From contig JAUXGL010000016.1 in the NCBI GenBank assembly GCA_030622135.1, forward strand, positions 1 through 38,831: a stretch of 38,831 nt of DNA, in the 5' to 3' direction. This DNA is from Deltaproteobacteria bacterium. GTDB taxonomy: Bacteria; Myxococcota; B64-G9. The notes below the pieces were generated by a model that worked only from the letters and a program-made list of their open reading frames with translations, searched no databases and had not been told where the DNA came from. Of this stretch, positions 7,205 to 15,221 are shown piece by piece (the first letter of the stretch is position 1; every line of letters begins with the position of its first letter). Position numbers and translations under genes: made by a program.

Positions 7205-9208
7205 ATGACTTTGTCGTTCGAAGAACAGATCCGGGCGGGAATCCCCGGCGAGCTGCCGCCCGCGCCGGAAGAAGATCCAGGGATAAGCCGGGCCCCGCAC
7301 CGAGGGGAGGTGCTCACGGGATCCGAAAAGGAGCTGGCGCTGAAAAACGCGCTACGCTACTTCCCCGAAAAGCACCACCGGGTGCTCGCCCCCGAGTTCG
7401 CCCTGGAGTTGAAGACCCGCGGGCGTATCTACATGTACCGGTTCCGGCCCGCCTACCCCATGCACGCACGGCCCATCGGGGACTACCCCGCCCGCTGCAA
7501 GCCGGCCGCCGCCATCATGCTCATGATCCAGAACAACCTGAACCCGGTCGTGGCCCAGCATCCCCATGAGCTGATCACCTACGGCGGAAACGGCACGGTC
7601 TTTCAGAACTGGGCCCAGTACCTGCTGTGCATGCGGTACCTGTCCGAGATGAGCGAGGATCAGACCCTGGTCCTATACTCCGGCCATCCCCTGGGCCTAT
7701 TCCCCTCCCACCCGGACGCCCCCAGACTCGTGCTCACCTGCGGGATGGTCGTGCCCAACCACTCCTCCCCCGGCGACTACGACCGCCTGGCCGCACTGGG
7801 GGTGACCTCCTACGGGCAGATGACCGCGGGCTCGTTCATGTACATCGGCCCCCAGGGCATCGTCCACGGCACCGCCATCACCCTCCTCAACGCCGGACGC
7901 CGTTATCTCGGCGCCGGCGACCTGTCCGGCAAAGTCTTCGTCTCGTCGGGACTGGGCGGAATGAGCGGGGCCCAGGCCAAGGCCGCGGCCATCGCCGGGG
8001 CCATCGGGGTGATCGCCGAGATCGATCCCCTGGCGGTCAAGAAGCGCCACGATCAGGGCTGGGTAATGGAGGTGGAAACCGACCTGGACAAGCTGCTCAA
8101 GCGCATGGATCGCGCCCGGGGGGAGAAGCAACCCCTGTCGATCGCCTACCAGGGAAACATCGTGGACCTCTGGGAAAAGCTGGTGAAGGCCGGCGTGGAG
8201 GTGGAGTTGGGCTCCGACCAGACCTCCCTGCACATTCCATACAGCGGCGGCTACTACCCCGCGGGCCTCACTCTTGAAAAGTCGCGGGAGATGCTGCGAA
8301 CGGATCCCGCCGGCTTCAAGCAGCGAGTACAAGCCTCGCTACGCAGACAGGTTGAGGCCATAAACGCAATGCATAAGCGGGGCACGTCGTTTTGGGACTA
8401 CGGCAACGCCTTCCTGCTCGAGGCTTCGCGGGCGGGAGCAAACGTTACCGAACCGGACGGCTCCTTCTTGTATCCATCCTACGTCGAGGACATCCTGGGG
8501 CCCATCTGCTTCGACTACGGCTTCGGCCCCTTCCGCTGGGTGTGCACCAGCGGAAACCCCAAGGATCTGGAGACCACCGACGAAATCGCGGCTTTAGTCA
8601 TCGAGGAGATGGCCCAGGCAGCGCCCGAACAGATCCGCCAGCAGTTGCTGGACAACCTGCGCTGGATCCGCTCCGCCAAGGAGCACAATATGGTGGTCGG
8701 CTCCCAGGCCCGCATCCTATACTCCAACGAGCCCGGCCGCATCCGCATCGCCCAGGCTTTCAACCAGGCCATCCGCGACGGTCGCATCGCCGCGCCGGTG
8801 GTTCTGGGCCGGGACCACCACGACACCGGCGGAACCGATTCCCCCTACCGGGAAACCGCCAACATCAAAGACGGCAGCCAACTCTGCGCCGACATGGCCG
8901 TCCACAACATGGTGGGCGACTCCTTCCGCGGGGCCACCTGGGTAAGCCTGCACAACGGGGGCGGCGTCGGCTGGGGCGAGGTGATCAACGGCGGGTTCGG
9001 GATGGTCCTGGACGGCACCGAAAAAACCGACACGAACATCCAGCGGATGCTGCACTGGGACGTCAACAACGGCATCGCCCGCCGCGCCTGGGCCAGAAAC
9101 GAAGGAGCCCTGTGGGCCGTAAAAGCCGCCATGGACAAAGAACCGCGGCTCTGCATCACCCTCCCCTGCCCGGCCGACGACGAGCTGATCAAGAAGTGTC
9201 TTTCCTAA
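7205..9208 (+). CDS. hutU: Urocanate hydratase, long eukaryote-like form
   Basis: Cytoplasmic enzyme of histidine breakdown that hydrates urocanate to imidazolonepropionate using tightly bound NAD+. It has 667 residues, against about 555 in the usual bacterial enzyme; the length and the PHRGEVLTGSEKELALKNAL start resemble the animal UROC1 type. Visible hallmarks are YGGNGTVFQNW, the NAD-binding SSGLGGMSGAQ, DYGFGPFRWVCTSG, and GRDHHDTGGTDSPYRET near the C-terminus. The ATG at 7205 follows AGAAGGAGG; longer frames upstream run into the RND remnant and are not real. No hutH, hutI or hutG is present, so the rest of the pathway must lie elsewhere. The next gene starts 10 bases after the stop. Confidence 0.95.
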   Translation: MTLSFEEQIRAGIPGELPPAPEEDPGISRAPHRGEVLTGSEKELALKNALRYFPEKHHRVLAPEFALELKTRGRIYMYRFRPAYPMHARPIGDYPARCKPAAAIMLMIQNNLNPVVAQHPHELITYGGNGTVFQNWAQYLLCMRYLSEMSEDQTLVLYSGHPLGLFPSHPDAPRLVLTCGMVVPNHSSPGDYDRLAALGVTSYGQMTAGSFMYIGPQGIVHGTAITLLNAGRRYLGAGDLSGKVFVSSGLGGMSGAQAKAAAIAGAIGVIAEIDPLAVKKRHDQGWVMEVETDLDKLLKRMDRARGEKQPLSIAYQGNIVDLWEKLVKAGVEVELGSDQTSLHIPYSGGYYPAGLTLEKSREMLRTDPAGFKQRVQASLRRQVEAINAMHKRGTSFWDYGNAFLLEASRAGANVTEPDGSFLYPSYVEDILGPICFDYGFGPFRWVCTSGNPKDLETTDEIAALVIEEMAQAAPEQIRQQLLDNLRWIRSAKEHNMVVGSQARILYSNEPGRIRIAQAFNQAIRDGRIAAPVVLGRDHHDTGGTDSPYRETANIKDGSQLCADMAVHNMVGDSFRGATWVSLHNGGGVGWGEVINGGFGMVLDGTEKTDTNIQRMLHWDVNNGIARRAWARNEGALWAVKAAMDKEPRLCITLPCPADDELIKKCLS

Positions 9209-9218
9209 TGAGGCGGAT

Positions 9219-10199
9219 ATGAAACCCATCCTTCCATTCATCCTGCTGGCCTGCTTGTCTGCGTGCTCCCACGGCAATGGACAACCCGACGCCGGAGACC
9301 CCGACGCAGACGCCGCAGACGGTGGTGATCCGAGCGATGTTGACACCCGCCCCGATTACGATCCCGCGCAGAGCTTTCTACTCACCGTGCCCGACGACAC
9401 CAGCCTGTGCTTCGGCTTCTGTGAGGGAAGGACCTGGCGACAGGAGCTGGACATGATCGGCAGGATCGATCTGATCCCCGGTCACTACGTCCTGCCCCGC
9501 CAGGAAGGATTCTACCGGTCCGAGCTGGTCGACGGAGTCATCTTCGGGCCCGGGCAAAACCAGCTCCAGCCGGTGCAATCTCCGATGGAATGCCAGGCCG
9601 AGTACCAGAACTGGGGGGACGGGCAGTGGCACTACACCTGCAGAAAGAGCTACGCGTTCTCGGGTGAGTCCTACAACCTGGAGGTCTTCATCCTCATCAG
9701 GCCGAAGACGGGCAACTGGCCCGAAGAAGTGACCATCGACGTTACCGACCCGTCACTTGTGATCCACGCCAAGCTGTACATCGGCGCCGGAGTAGATTTC
9801 AGGACCGAGATCCAAACCTTCGGGCCCTGCGAGCTTCCCGGGCTCGGCGTCTACACGGCCACGACGGCGTCCGGGCACCGGGTTAACCTGGACATGCGCG
9901 GAGGCGTCGGGTGTCGGATGGTAGGCGAGACCGCGTGCCTGTTCCTGACCAGTGCGCGGGTACAACTGAGCAATTTTGACGAGCAAGCGATCCATGACCG
10001 GTTCCGCCTGGTGTACGTGGGCTCGCACCACAACTGGGACGACGAGTATCTAATCTTTCTCAATCCCCCGGCTGGAAACACACATGTGGTGCTGGTGGAT
10101 GCGCCCAGCTACATGGGAAGCACGGGGTACGTGATCCAGATGGACGCGAATTTCAACGAGGTAAGCAGAGATGAAATCACCGATTGGCAATATGACTAG
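9219..10199 (+). CDS. Lipoprotein of unknown function
   Basis: Protein of 326 residues with a lipoprotein signal (LSACSHG, lipid Cys at 16) followed by an Asp/Ala/Gly-rich spacer to about residue 45, a common tether in delta-type bacteria. The rest is beta-rich with several Cys (about 64, 68, 127, 140, 202, 232, 239). I recognise no family. It begins 10 bases after urocanase with GAGGCGGAT upstream and overlaps the next gene by 29 bases. It may thus share a transcript with the exported glutamine-amidotransferase-like protein, and the two may act together in the envelope. Confidence 0.75.
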   Translation: MKPILPFILLACLSACSHGNGQPDAGDPDADAADGGDPSDVDTRPDYDPAQSFLLTVPDDTSLCFGFCEGRTWRQELDMIGRIDLIPGHYVLPRQEGFYRSELVDGVIFGPGQNQLQPVQSPMECQAEYQNWGDGQWHYTCRKSYAFSGESYNLEVFILIRPKTGNWPEEVTIDVTDPSLVIHAKLYIGAGVDFRTEIQTFGPCELPGLGVYTATTASGHRVNLDMRGGVGCRMVGETACLFLTSARVQLSNFDEQAIHDRFRLVYVGSHHNWDDEYLIFLNPPAGNTHVVLVDAPSYMGSTGYVIQMDANFNEVSRDEITDWQYD

Positions 10200-11283
10200 T
10201 TGGCTACTGATCCTCCTGCTGGCGTTGCCGGCGCCCCTGCTGGCGGCCGACAATTCCGTAACCGTTCTGATCACTCACCCGCGGGCCGACGAGCTGCGCA
10301 ATATCGCCAAGCTGGTCGAGCGGGGCTTGCTGGAGGTGCCCAATCTGCGCCTGGTGGGAATTTACCACCAGAACGAGTGGGAGAATTACGCAGACGCGCG
10401 GAGCTACATCGCCGAGCAGGAAAAGAACTGGATGGAGCTGAAGGAGATCGCCTGCAAGCTGGAGGTCAAGTCCGTCTACCGGAAGAACGACTGCTCCTCG
10501 ACCTTTCAAGATCTCTTCAACGCCTCAAACGCCGTCATCTTCACCGGCGGTCCGGACATTCCCCCGGTTCTCTACGGTGAAAAGACGCTGATCACCACCG
10601 CCATCGAGGATCCCCCGCGCCACCTGTTCGAGATCTCGTTTCTGTTTCACTTGCTCGGAAGCGGCAGAAACAAAAAGTTCAAGCCGTTCCTCCTGGATCG
10701 CCCCGACTATGTTGTTTTAGGCCTGTGCCTGGGCCTGCAATCCATGAACGTGGCCACCGGGGGAAGCTTGATCCAGGACATCCCCTCCGAGGTCTACAAG
10801 ATCAAGACCCTCGAGGCCGGCATGCGGCTGCCGGCTATGAATAAGCACCGCAGCTTTTCCCAGCCTCTGAACCCGGCCCTGGGTGTCGGCCGGGCGGTGA
10901 TCCACCCGGTGCGCTTCAAGGGTCGCTCGGAGCTGGCCAAGGCCCTGGCTCCCGACGGAAAACCGGTCAAGGTCATCAGCCTCCACCACCAGGGAATCGA
11001 GAAGCTGGGATCGGGGCTGGTGGTGCTGGCCACCTCACCAGACGGCAAGATCATCGAGGCGATTCGTCACCAGAAGTTCACCAACGTCCTGGGCGTCCAG
11101 TTCCACCCGGAGAAGAACCTCCCCTGGGAACCCGATTCGATCTACCTGGAACGGGAAGGCGCCCAGGTACCCAATTACGTGGCCGAATGGTTCCAGAAAG
11201 ACCAGCGCGCCCGGACTTTCGTTGAGGCCTTCTGGCGCCTGGTGGGAGATCGCATCAAAAAAAGCGCCGGCGGTAAACCCTGA
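10171..11283 (+). CDS. Exported class I glutamine amidotransferase-like hydrolase (peptidase C26 type)
   Basis: Protein of 370 residues with a signal peptide (about 1-25, ending LLAAD). The fold is that of class I glutamine amidotransferases: a TGGPDIPP segment near 127, the nucleophile elbow GLCLG with Cys186, and VQFHPEK with His312 and Glu314. The set matches gamma-glutamyl hydrolases and related amidases (PuuD-like) rather than a synthase subunit. The predicted export is unusual, since most bacterial relatives are cytoplasmic. It might cleave gamma-glutamyl bonds in the periplasm, for instance in peptides or cell-wall material; the substrate is unknown. The ATG at 10171 overlaps the lipoprotein gene; a second ATG at 10192 would also keep the signal peptide. 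Confidence 0.82.
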   Translation: MKSPIGNMTSWLLILLLALPAPLLAADNSVTVLITHPRADELRNIAKLVERGLLEVPNLRLVGIYHQNEWENYADARSYIAEQEKNWMELKEIACKLEVKSVYRKNDCSSTFQDLFNASNAVIFTGGPDIPPVLYGEKTLITTAIEDPPRHLFEISFLFHLLGSGRNKKFKPFLLDRPDYVVLGLCLGLQSMNVATGGSLIQDIPSEVYKIKTLEAGMRLPAMNKHRSFSQPLNPALGVGRAVIHPVRFKGRSELAKALAPDGKPVKVISLHHQGIEKLGSGLVVLATSPDGKIIEAIRHQKFTNVLGVQFHPEKNLPWEPDSIYLEREGAQVPNYVAEWFQKDQRARTFVEAFWRLVGDRIKKSAGGKP

Positions 11284-11354
11284 CGGATTTGACTGAACAC
11301 GACCGGGCGTCATATTCTCGGGGTGAGACGATGTTCAGGGGAGGAAAGCAGCAT

Positions 11355-12143
11355 ATGCCGGACGACTCTTCGGAAAAGGAACGCAGAACCCACTCCGGGG
11401 CTGAGGTGATTCTCAAGATCGACTACCCCACCGCGGAGGATTTTCTCGCCGACTACACCCACGACATGAGAGACAGCGGCATCTTCGTGGCCACCACCAA
11501 GTCCTTCGAAATCGGTGAAAAGTCGACCTTCGACATCTCCTTCCCGGGGCTCCTTGAACCAATCCGGGCCCGGGGCGAGGTCCGCTGGCGCAGAACCGAA
11601 ACAGAAGCGACGGACAAAGAACCGGCCGGAGTCGGTATCGCCCTCATCTTCTCTTCGGAAAAAGCAGCGGCCGAGTGGAAGCACCTGTTGGGACAGATAG
11701 AAAATCCCCCATCACCAAAAGCAGCGGCCAGGGAACCCGCGCCGCCCTTCCGGGTCCTCCTGGCCGACGACAGTCCCACTGTGCGGGAGATGTTCCGCTA
11801 CGCCGTGCAGAAGTTTCACCGCGGCAGGCTGAAGGGCCAGCGGATGCTGGAACTGGTCGAGGCCGAGGACGGCAACGCTGCCTGGGAGCACATCCAGGAA
11901 GCTTCGTTCGACATGGCCATCATCGATTACTACATGCCGGTCATGGACGGCGCGGAGCTCATCCGGTTGATCCGCAAGGAAAAGAAATATAGCTCCCTGG
12001 CAGTGATCGTGGTCAGCCAGGGCAGCCAGGAAATCTGTGAAGAGGTTTATACGGCCGGGGCCGATCTGTTCATCAAGAAGCCGGTGTTGCTCAACCAACT
12101 CCTCAAATCCCTGGAGCTGGTTATGGACCGCAGGCAACGTTGA
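11355..12143 (+). CDS. PilZ-like domain plus receiver domain protein
   Basis: Cytoplasmic signalling protein of 262 residues from this start. Residues 10-108 resemble the PilZ-like domain typical of myxobacterial proteins (YPTAEDFLADYT, then a beta barrel ending GVGIALIF). Where c-di-GMP binders have D/NxSxxG it reads DMRDSG, and no clear RxxxR is present, so nucleotide binding is doubtful. Residues 125-262 form a receiver domain with ADDS acid residues, phospho-acceptor Asp in IIDYYMP, VVSQ and Lys in IKKP. No DNA-binding output exists. I prefer ATG 11355 because GGGGAGG lies 10 bases upstream; in-frame starts at 11331 and 11289 exist. The following gene is another receiver protein. Confidence 0.82.
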   Translation: MPDDSSEKERRTHSGAEVILKIDYPTAEDFLADYTHDMRDSGIFVATTKSFEIGEKSTFDISFPGLLEPIRARGEVRWRRTETEATDKEPAGVGIALIFSSEKAAAEWKHLLGQIENPPSPKAAAREPAPPFRVLLADDSPTVREMFRYAVQKFHRGRLKGQRMLELVEAEDGNAAWEHIQEASFDMAIIDYYMPVMDGAELIRLIRKEKKYSSLAVIVVSQGSQEICEEVYTAGADLFIKKPVLLNQLLKSLELVMDRRQR

Positions 12144-12193
12144 GGAGTGTCAATCCCGAAGGGTCTTGATACGGGCACTTGGGAATATTTTCA

Positions 12194-13000
12194 ATGACAG
12201 CAGACAAGAAAGAATTGGCGGAATACCGCGAGAAGTTTAAAAAGACCTGCAACCACCGCGTGGGAAAATGCCTGGAGTTGGTGAAAAGTCTCAAGGATCC
12301 ATCCAGCCCCGGCATCCCGAAAACCATTGCCGGTATCGAGGACGAGTTCACCGCCATGGAGGGTGAAACCCAGCTCCTGGACTTCCCGGACTTGGCCGGC
12401 CTGTTCACCGTGCTGATCGAAACCCTGAGGTCTCCCCGATCGCACAAGCTGGCCGCATCTCTCCGCCGCGGTCTCAACGCGGTCGGGCCGCTCCTGGACC
12501 GCTGGACCGAGGGTAGCTCCACCAAGGGCATGACCGAGGGAATCGTCGCCGCCCTCCGCGCGCACCTCGACAAGGTCGCCGCCGCGTCCGCCCAGCCACC
12601 CGAATCCCGCCGCGCGGGACATCACGTCCGGAGGATCATCTTCATAGACGACAGCGAGATCACCCGGGAAATGATCCGGGCCGCCCTGGTGGACACCGGG
12701 CACGTCGTGCGGGTAGCCGAAAACCTCCTTAACTTCGACCAGGTTCTTCGTGAATTCCAACCGGACATCATCCTGACCGACGTCAACATGCCCGAAATCC
12801 GCGGCGACGAGATCTGCAAGATCCTCAAGACCAAGTACGACACCGCCGATATACCCATCGTGCTCTTCTCCAGCAAGGACTCCGACGAACTGGCCAAACT
12901 GGCCGAAGCCGCCGGCGCCGACGGTTACGTTTCCAAGCAGCAGGGCTTCGACCAACTCATCGAAAAAATCGAAGAGCTGGTCGGTGAGATCCTATGGTAG
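12194..13000 (+). CDS. Receiver protein with degenerate HPt-like N-terminus
   Basis: Protein of 268 residues. The helical N-terminal part (1-115) looks like a histidine phosphotransfer domain, with MEGETQLLDFPDLA at 55-68 resembling the HxLKGxAxLLG helix. The position of the phosphorylated His carries Thr53 (or Phe52), so it cannot relay phosphate in the normal way. A receiver domain follows (about 145-268): FIDDS acid pair, phospho-acceptor Asp in ILTDVNMP, FSSKD and Lys in YVSKQ are all intact. The ATG at 12194 is weakly supported; TTG at 12179 is an alternative. It lies 50 bases after the PilZ/receiver gene and they probably work in one pathway. No kinase is nearby. Confidence 0.8.
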   Translation: MTADKKELAEYREKFKKTCNHRVGKCLELVKSLKDPSSPGIPKTIAGIEDEFTAMEGETQLLDFPDLAGLFTVLIETLRSPRSHKLAASLRRGLNAVGPLLDRWTEGSSTKGMTEGIVAALRAHLDKVAAASAQPPESRRAGHHVRRIIFIDDSEITREMIRAALVDTGHVVRVAENLLNFDQVLREFQPDIILTDVNMPEIRGDEICKILKTKYDTADIPIVLFSSKDSDELAKLAEAAGADGYVSKQQGFDQLIEKIEELVGEILW

Positions 13001-13021
13001 GCACTTGATGAGTGTAGGCGC

Positions 13022-15142
13022 TTATTTCCCCGCCACTGTCATTTTGAACGTCTTGAACAAGAAGGTATAGATATCCGCATTCGTCTCGATGCGCTTGGCG
13101 GTGGGCTTGCCGCGGCCGTGACCGGCTTTGGTTTCCACGCGGAGCAGGATGGGATTTTCACCCTGGTTCTTGGCCTGCAAGACGGCGGTGAACTTCTTGC
13201 CGTGCAGGGGGACCACCCGGTCGTCGGTGTCGGCGGTGGCTATCAAGGTGGGTGGGTAAACGGCTGCTTTCACGTTGTGTACGGGAGAGTAAGCGTAGAG
13301 AAATTTGAAGTGCTCGGGATCCTTCTCGGCGTTGCCGTAGTCCGAGACCCAGTAACGGCCCACCGAGAACCGGTGGTAACGGAGCATATCGGTCACCGGC
13401 ACGCTGGAGATCACCGCGCCGAACAGGTCGGGACGCTGGAGCATGCAGGCGGCGGTCAAAAGACCGCCGTTGCTGCCGCCCAGAATAGCGAGGCGCTTGG
13501 TGCTGGTATACTTGTTTTCGATCAGCCACTCGCCTGCCTTGATGAAGTCATCGAAGACGTTCTGCTTGTTGCCGAGCGTCCCGGCCTGATGCCACTCCTC
13601 GCCGTATTCGCCGCCACCACGTATGTTTGCCAGAGCAAAGACACCGCCGTTCTCCAGCCAGACGATGCGAGGGATGGAGAAGAACGGGGTCCGGCTGATT
13701 TTGAAGCCACCGTAACCATACAGCAGCGTCGGGTTGGTGCCGTCGAGCCGGATGCCCTGCCGGTACACTATGAACATGGGCACCCGGGTGCCGTCTTTCG
13801 ACTGGTAAAAGATTTGTTTGGTCTCGTATTCGCTCAGGTCGATCTTGATCTCCGGCCCCCGGAAGAGTTCCACCTTGTCGGCCTTGAAGTCGTAGCGAAA
13901 GATGCTTTCCGGCTGGAGAAAGGACACATAGCCGAAGAACATCTCGGTGTCGTCCTGCTTGCCGACAAGCCCGTACACCGACCCGATCCCGGGCAACTCG
14001 ATGCCGCGCACAAACTTCCCCTCCAGGTCGTATATGTTCAGCACGTGGCGGGCGTCCTTCATGGTGGCGACTGCTAGATGGTTGCTCACCAGTTTCACGC
14101 GGGCAATGGTGTCTTCCCGCTGGCCTATAATCTCTTTCCAGTTCTTCCTATCGGGTTTATTTATGTCGATGGCGATGATTCGGCCCTTGGGCGCGTCGAG
14201 ATCCGTGTGAAAGTAGAATGTGGACCCCACGGTCCCGATGGGTTGGTACATGGCATCGGCCTTGTCCAGCAGACGGACGAAGTCCCCGTCGCTTTCCACC
14301 TCCCGGTAGTAGATGCGTTTCTTCGGATCGGAGCCGCGGCTGACATAGAGCAGTAGGTGTTTTCCGTCCTCGGTGATGATGGGGTGTAACCTCAGTTCCC
14401 GGTCGTCCTTGCGCTCATAGACCAGCCGGTCCCGGCGCTGGGGCGTGCCCAGCGTGTGCCAGTAGACCCGGTTGTAGGCGTTGCGGTCTTCCTCGGAAAC
14501 CGTTTCGGGATCGGGGAAACGGTTGTAAAAGAATCCCGAGCCGTCGGGTTTCCAGGCAATGCCGGCGAACCGGCAATGCCTGAGCACCTCCGGGTAGTCC
14601 TCGCCGGTGTCGATCTTTCTGATCTTCAGCTCCTGCCAATCGCTGCCCCGGTGGGAAAGCAGGTAGGCCATCAACTTGCCATCCTTGCTGATCCTCACAC
14701 CGGCTATCGCCGAGGTCCCGTCCTCCGAGAACTTGTTGGGATCCAAGATGGCCCGGGGCTCGGCATCCAGGCTGTCCTGAACGTAGTAAACACTCTGGTT
14801 CTGAAGACCGTCGTTCTTCTCGAAGAAATATCGCCCGCCTTCCTTGCGGGGAATCGAGTACCTGGGGTAGTTCCAGATCTCGGTCAGCCGCTTGTTGATC
14901 TTCTCGCGCAACGGCGAGCGGACGTACCTGCGGGTGAGATCATTCTGCGCCTTTACCCAGGCTACGGTTTCCGCGGACTGGGCATCTTCCAGCCAACGAT
15001 AGGGATCGGCCACCTTGGTGCCATGGTAGTCGTCCACGACATCGGCTTTGCGCGCGGGCGGATACTCGAACCCGCGGGTCGCCGCACAGCCGGTCAGCAG
15101 GCAACCAAAGACAATTATCCATCCGGGAATCCTCTTGAACAT
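13022..15142 (-). CDS. Prolyl oligopeptidase family lipoprotein (S9A)
   Basis: Serine peptidase of 706 residues that cleaves short peptides after proline. A lipoprotein signal (LLTGCAAT, lipid Cys at 19) predicts envelope anchoring. The N-terminal DDYHGTKVADPYRWLED is the family signature, then a beta propeller (about 80-430), then the alpha/beta hydrolase domain. The catalytic Ser lies in GGSNGG (about 557), Asp in TADTDDRV (about 640) and His in KAGHGRGKP (about 680), so it looks active. Length matches S9A enzymes (about 690-710). It converges with the receiver gene (20-base gap) and diverges from the MATE exporter; the 79 bases between them must hold both promoters. Confidence 0.93.
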   Translation of the reverse strand: MFKRIPGWIIVFGCLLTGCAATRGFEYPPARKADVVDDYHGTKVADPYRWLEDAQSAETVAWVKAQNDLTRRYVRSPLREKINKRLTEIWNYPRYSIPRKEGGRYFFEKNDGLQNQSVYYVQDSLDAEPRAILDPNKFSEDGTSAIAGVRISKDGKLMAYLLSHRGSDWQELKIRKIDTGEDYPEVLRHCRFAGIAWKPDGSGFFYNRFPDPETVSEEDRNAYNRVYWHTLGTPQRRDRLVYERKDDRELRLHPIITEDGKHLLLYVSRGSDPKKRIYYREVESDGDFVRLLDKADAMYQPIGTVGSTFYFHTDLDAPKGRIIAIDINKPDRKNWKEIIGQREDTIARVKLVSNHLAVATMKDARHVLNIYDLEGKFVRGIELPGIGSVYGLVGKQDDTEMFFGYVSFLQPESIFRYDFKADKVELFRGPEIKIDLSEYETKQIFYQSKDGTRVPMFIVYRQGIRLDGTNPTLLYGYGGFKISRTPFFSIPRIVWLENGGVFALANIRGGGEYGEEWHQAGTLGNKQNVFDDFIKAGEWLIENKYTSTKRLAILGGSNGGLLTAACMLQRPDLFGAVISSVPVTDMLRYHRFSVGRYWVSDYGNAEKDPEHFKFLYAYSPVHNVKAAVYPPTLIATADTDDRVVPLHGKKFTAVLQAKNQGENPILLRVETKAGHGRGKPTAKRIETNADIYTFLFKTFKMTVAGK

Positions 15143-15184
15143 GGTGTTACCTCCTCTGGTCCGGGCAAACCATATCGAATTTAA

Positions 15185-15212
15185 TGGACCGGTGCTACTG
15201 CGTTGTTATGAT
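15185..15212 (+). promoter_or_regulatory. Promoter candidate of the MATE exporter gene
   Basis: TGGACC at 15185-15190 and TATGAT at 15207-15212 are 16 bases apart. The second box matches the consensus at five of six positions. Transcription would start near 15219, only about three bases before the ATG at 15222, implying an essentially leaderless message. This agrees with the lack of a ribosome site there. Confidence 0.4.
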
Positions 15213-15221
15213 GCCGGGTGC

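Noticed and set aside
13118-14077. Long open frame opposite the prolyl oligopeptidase gene
   Set aside because: It lies wholly antisense to a gene with clear S9A motifs; its composition is the mirror of GC-rich codons and it has no recognisable domain.
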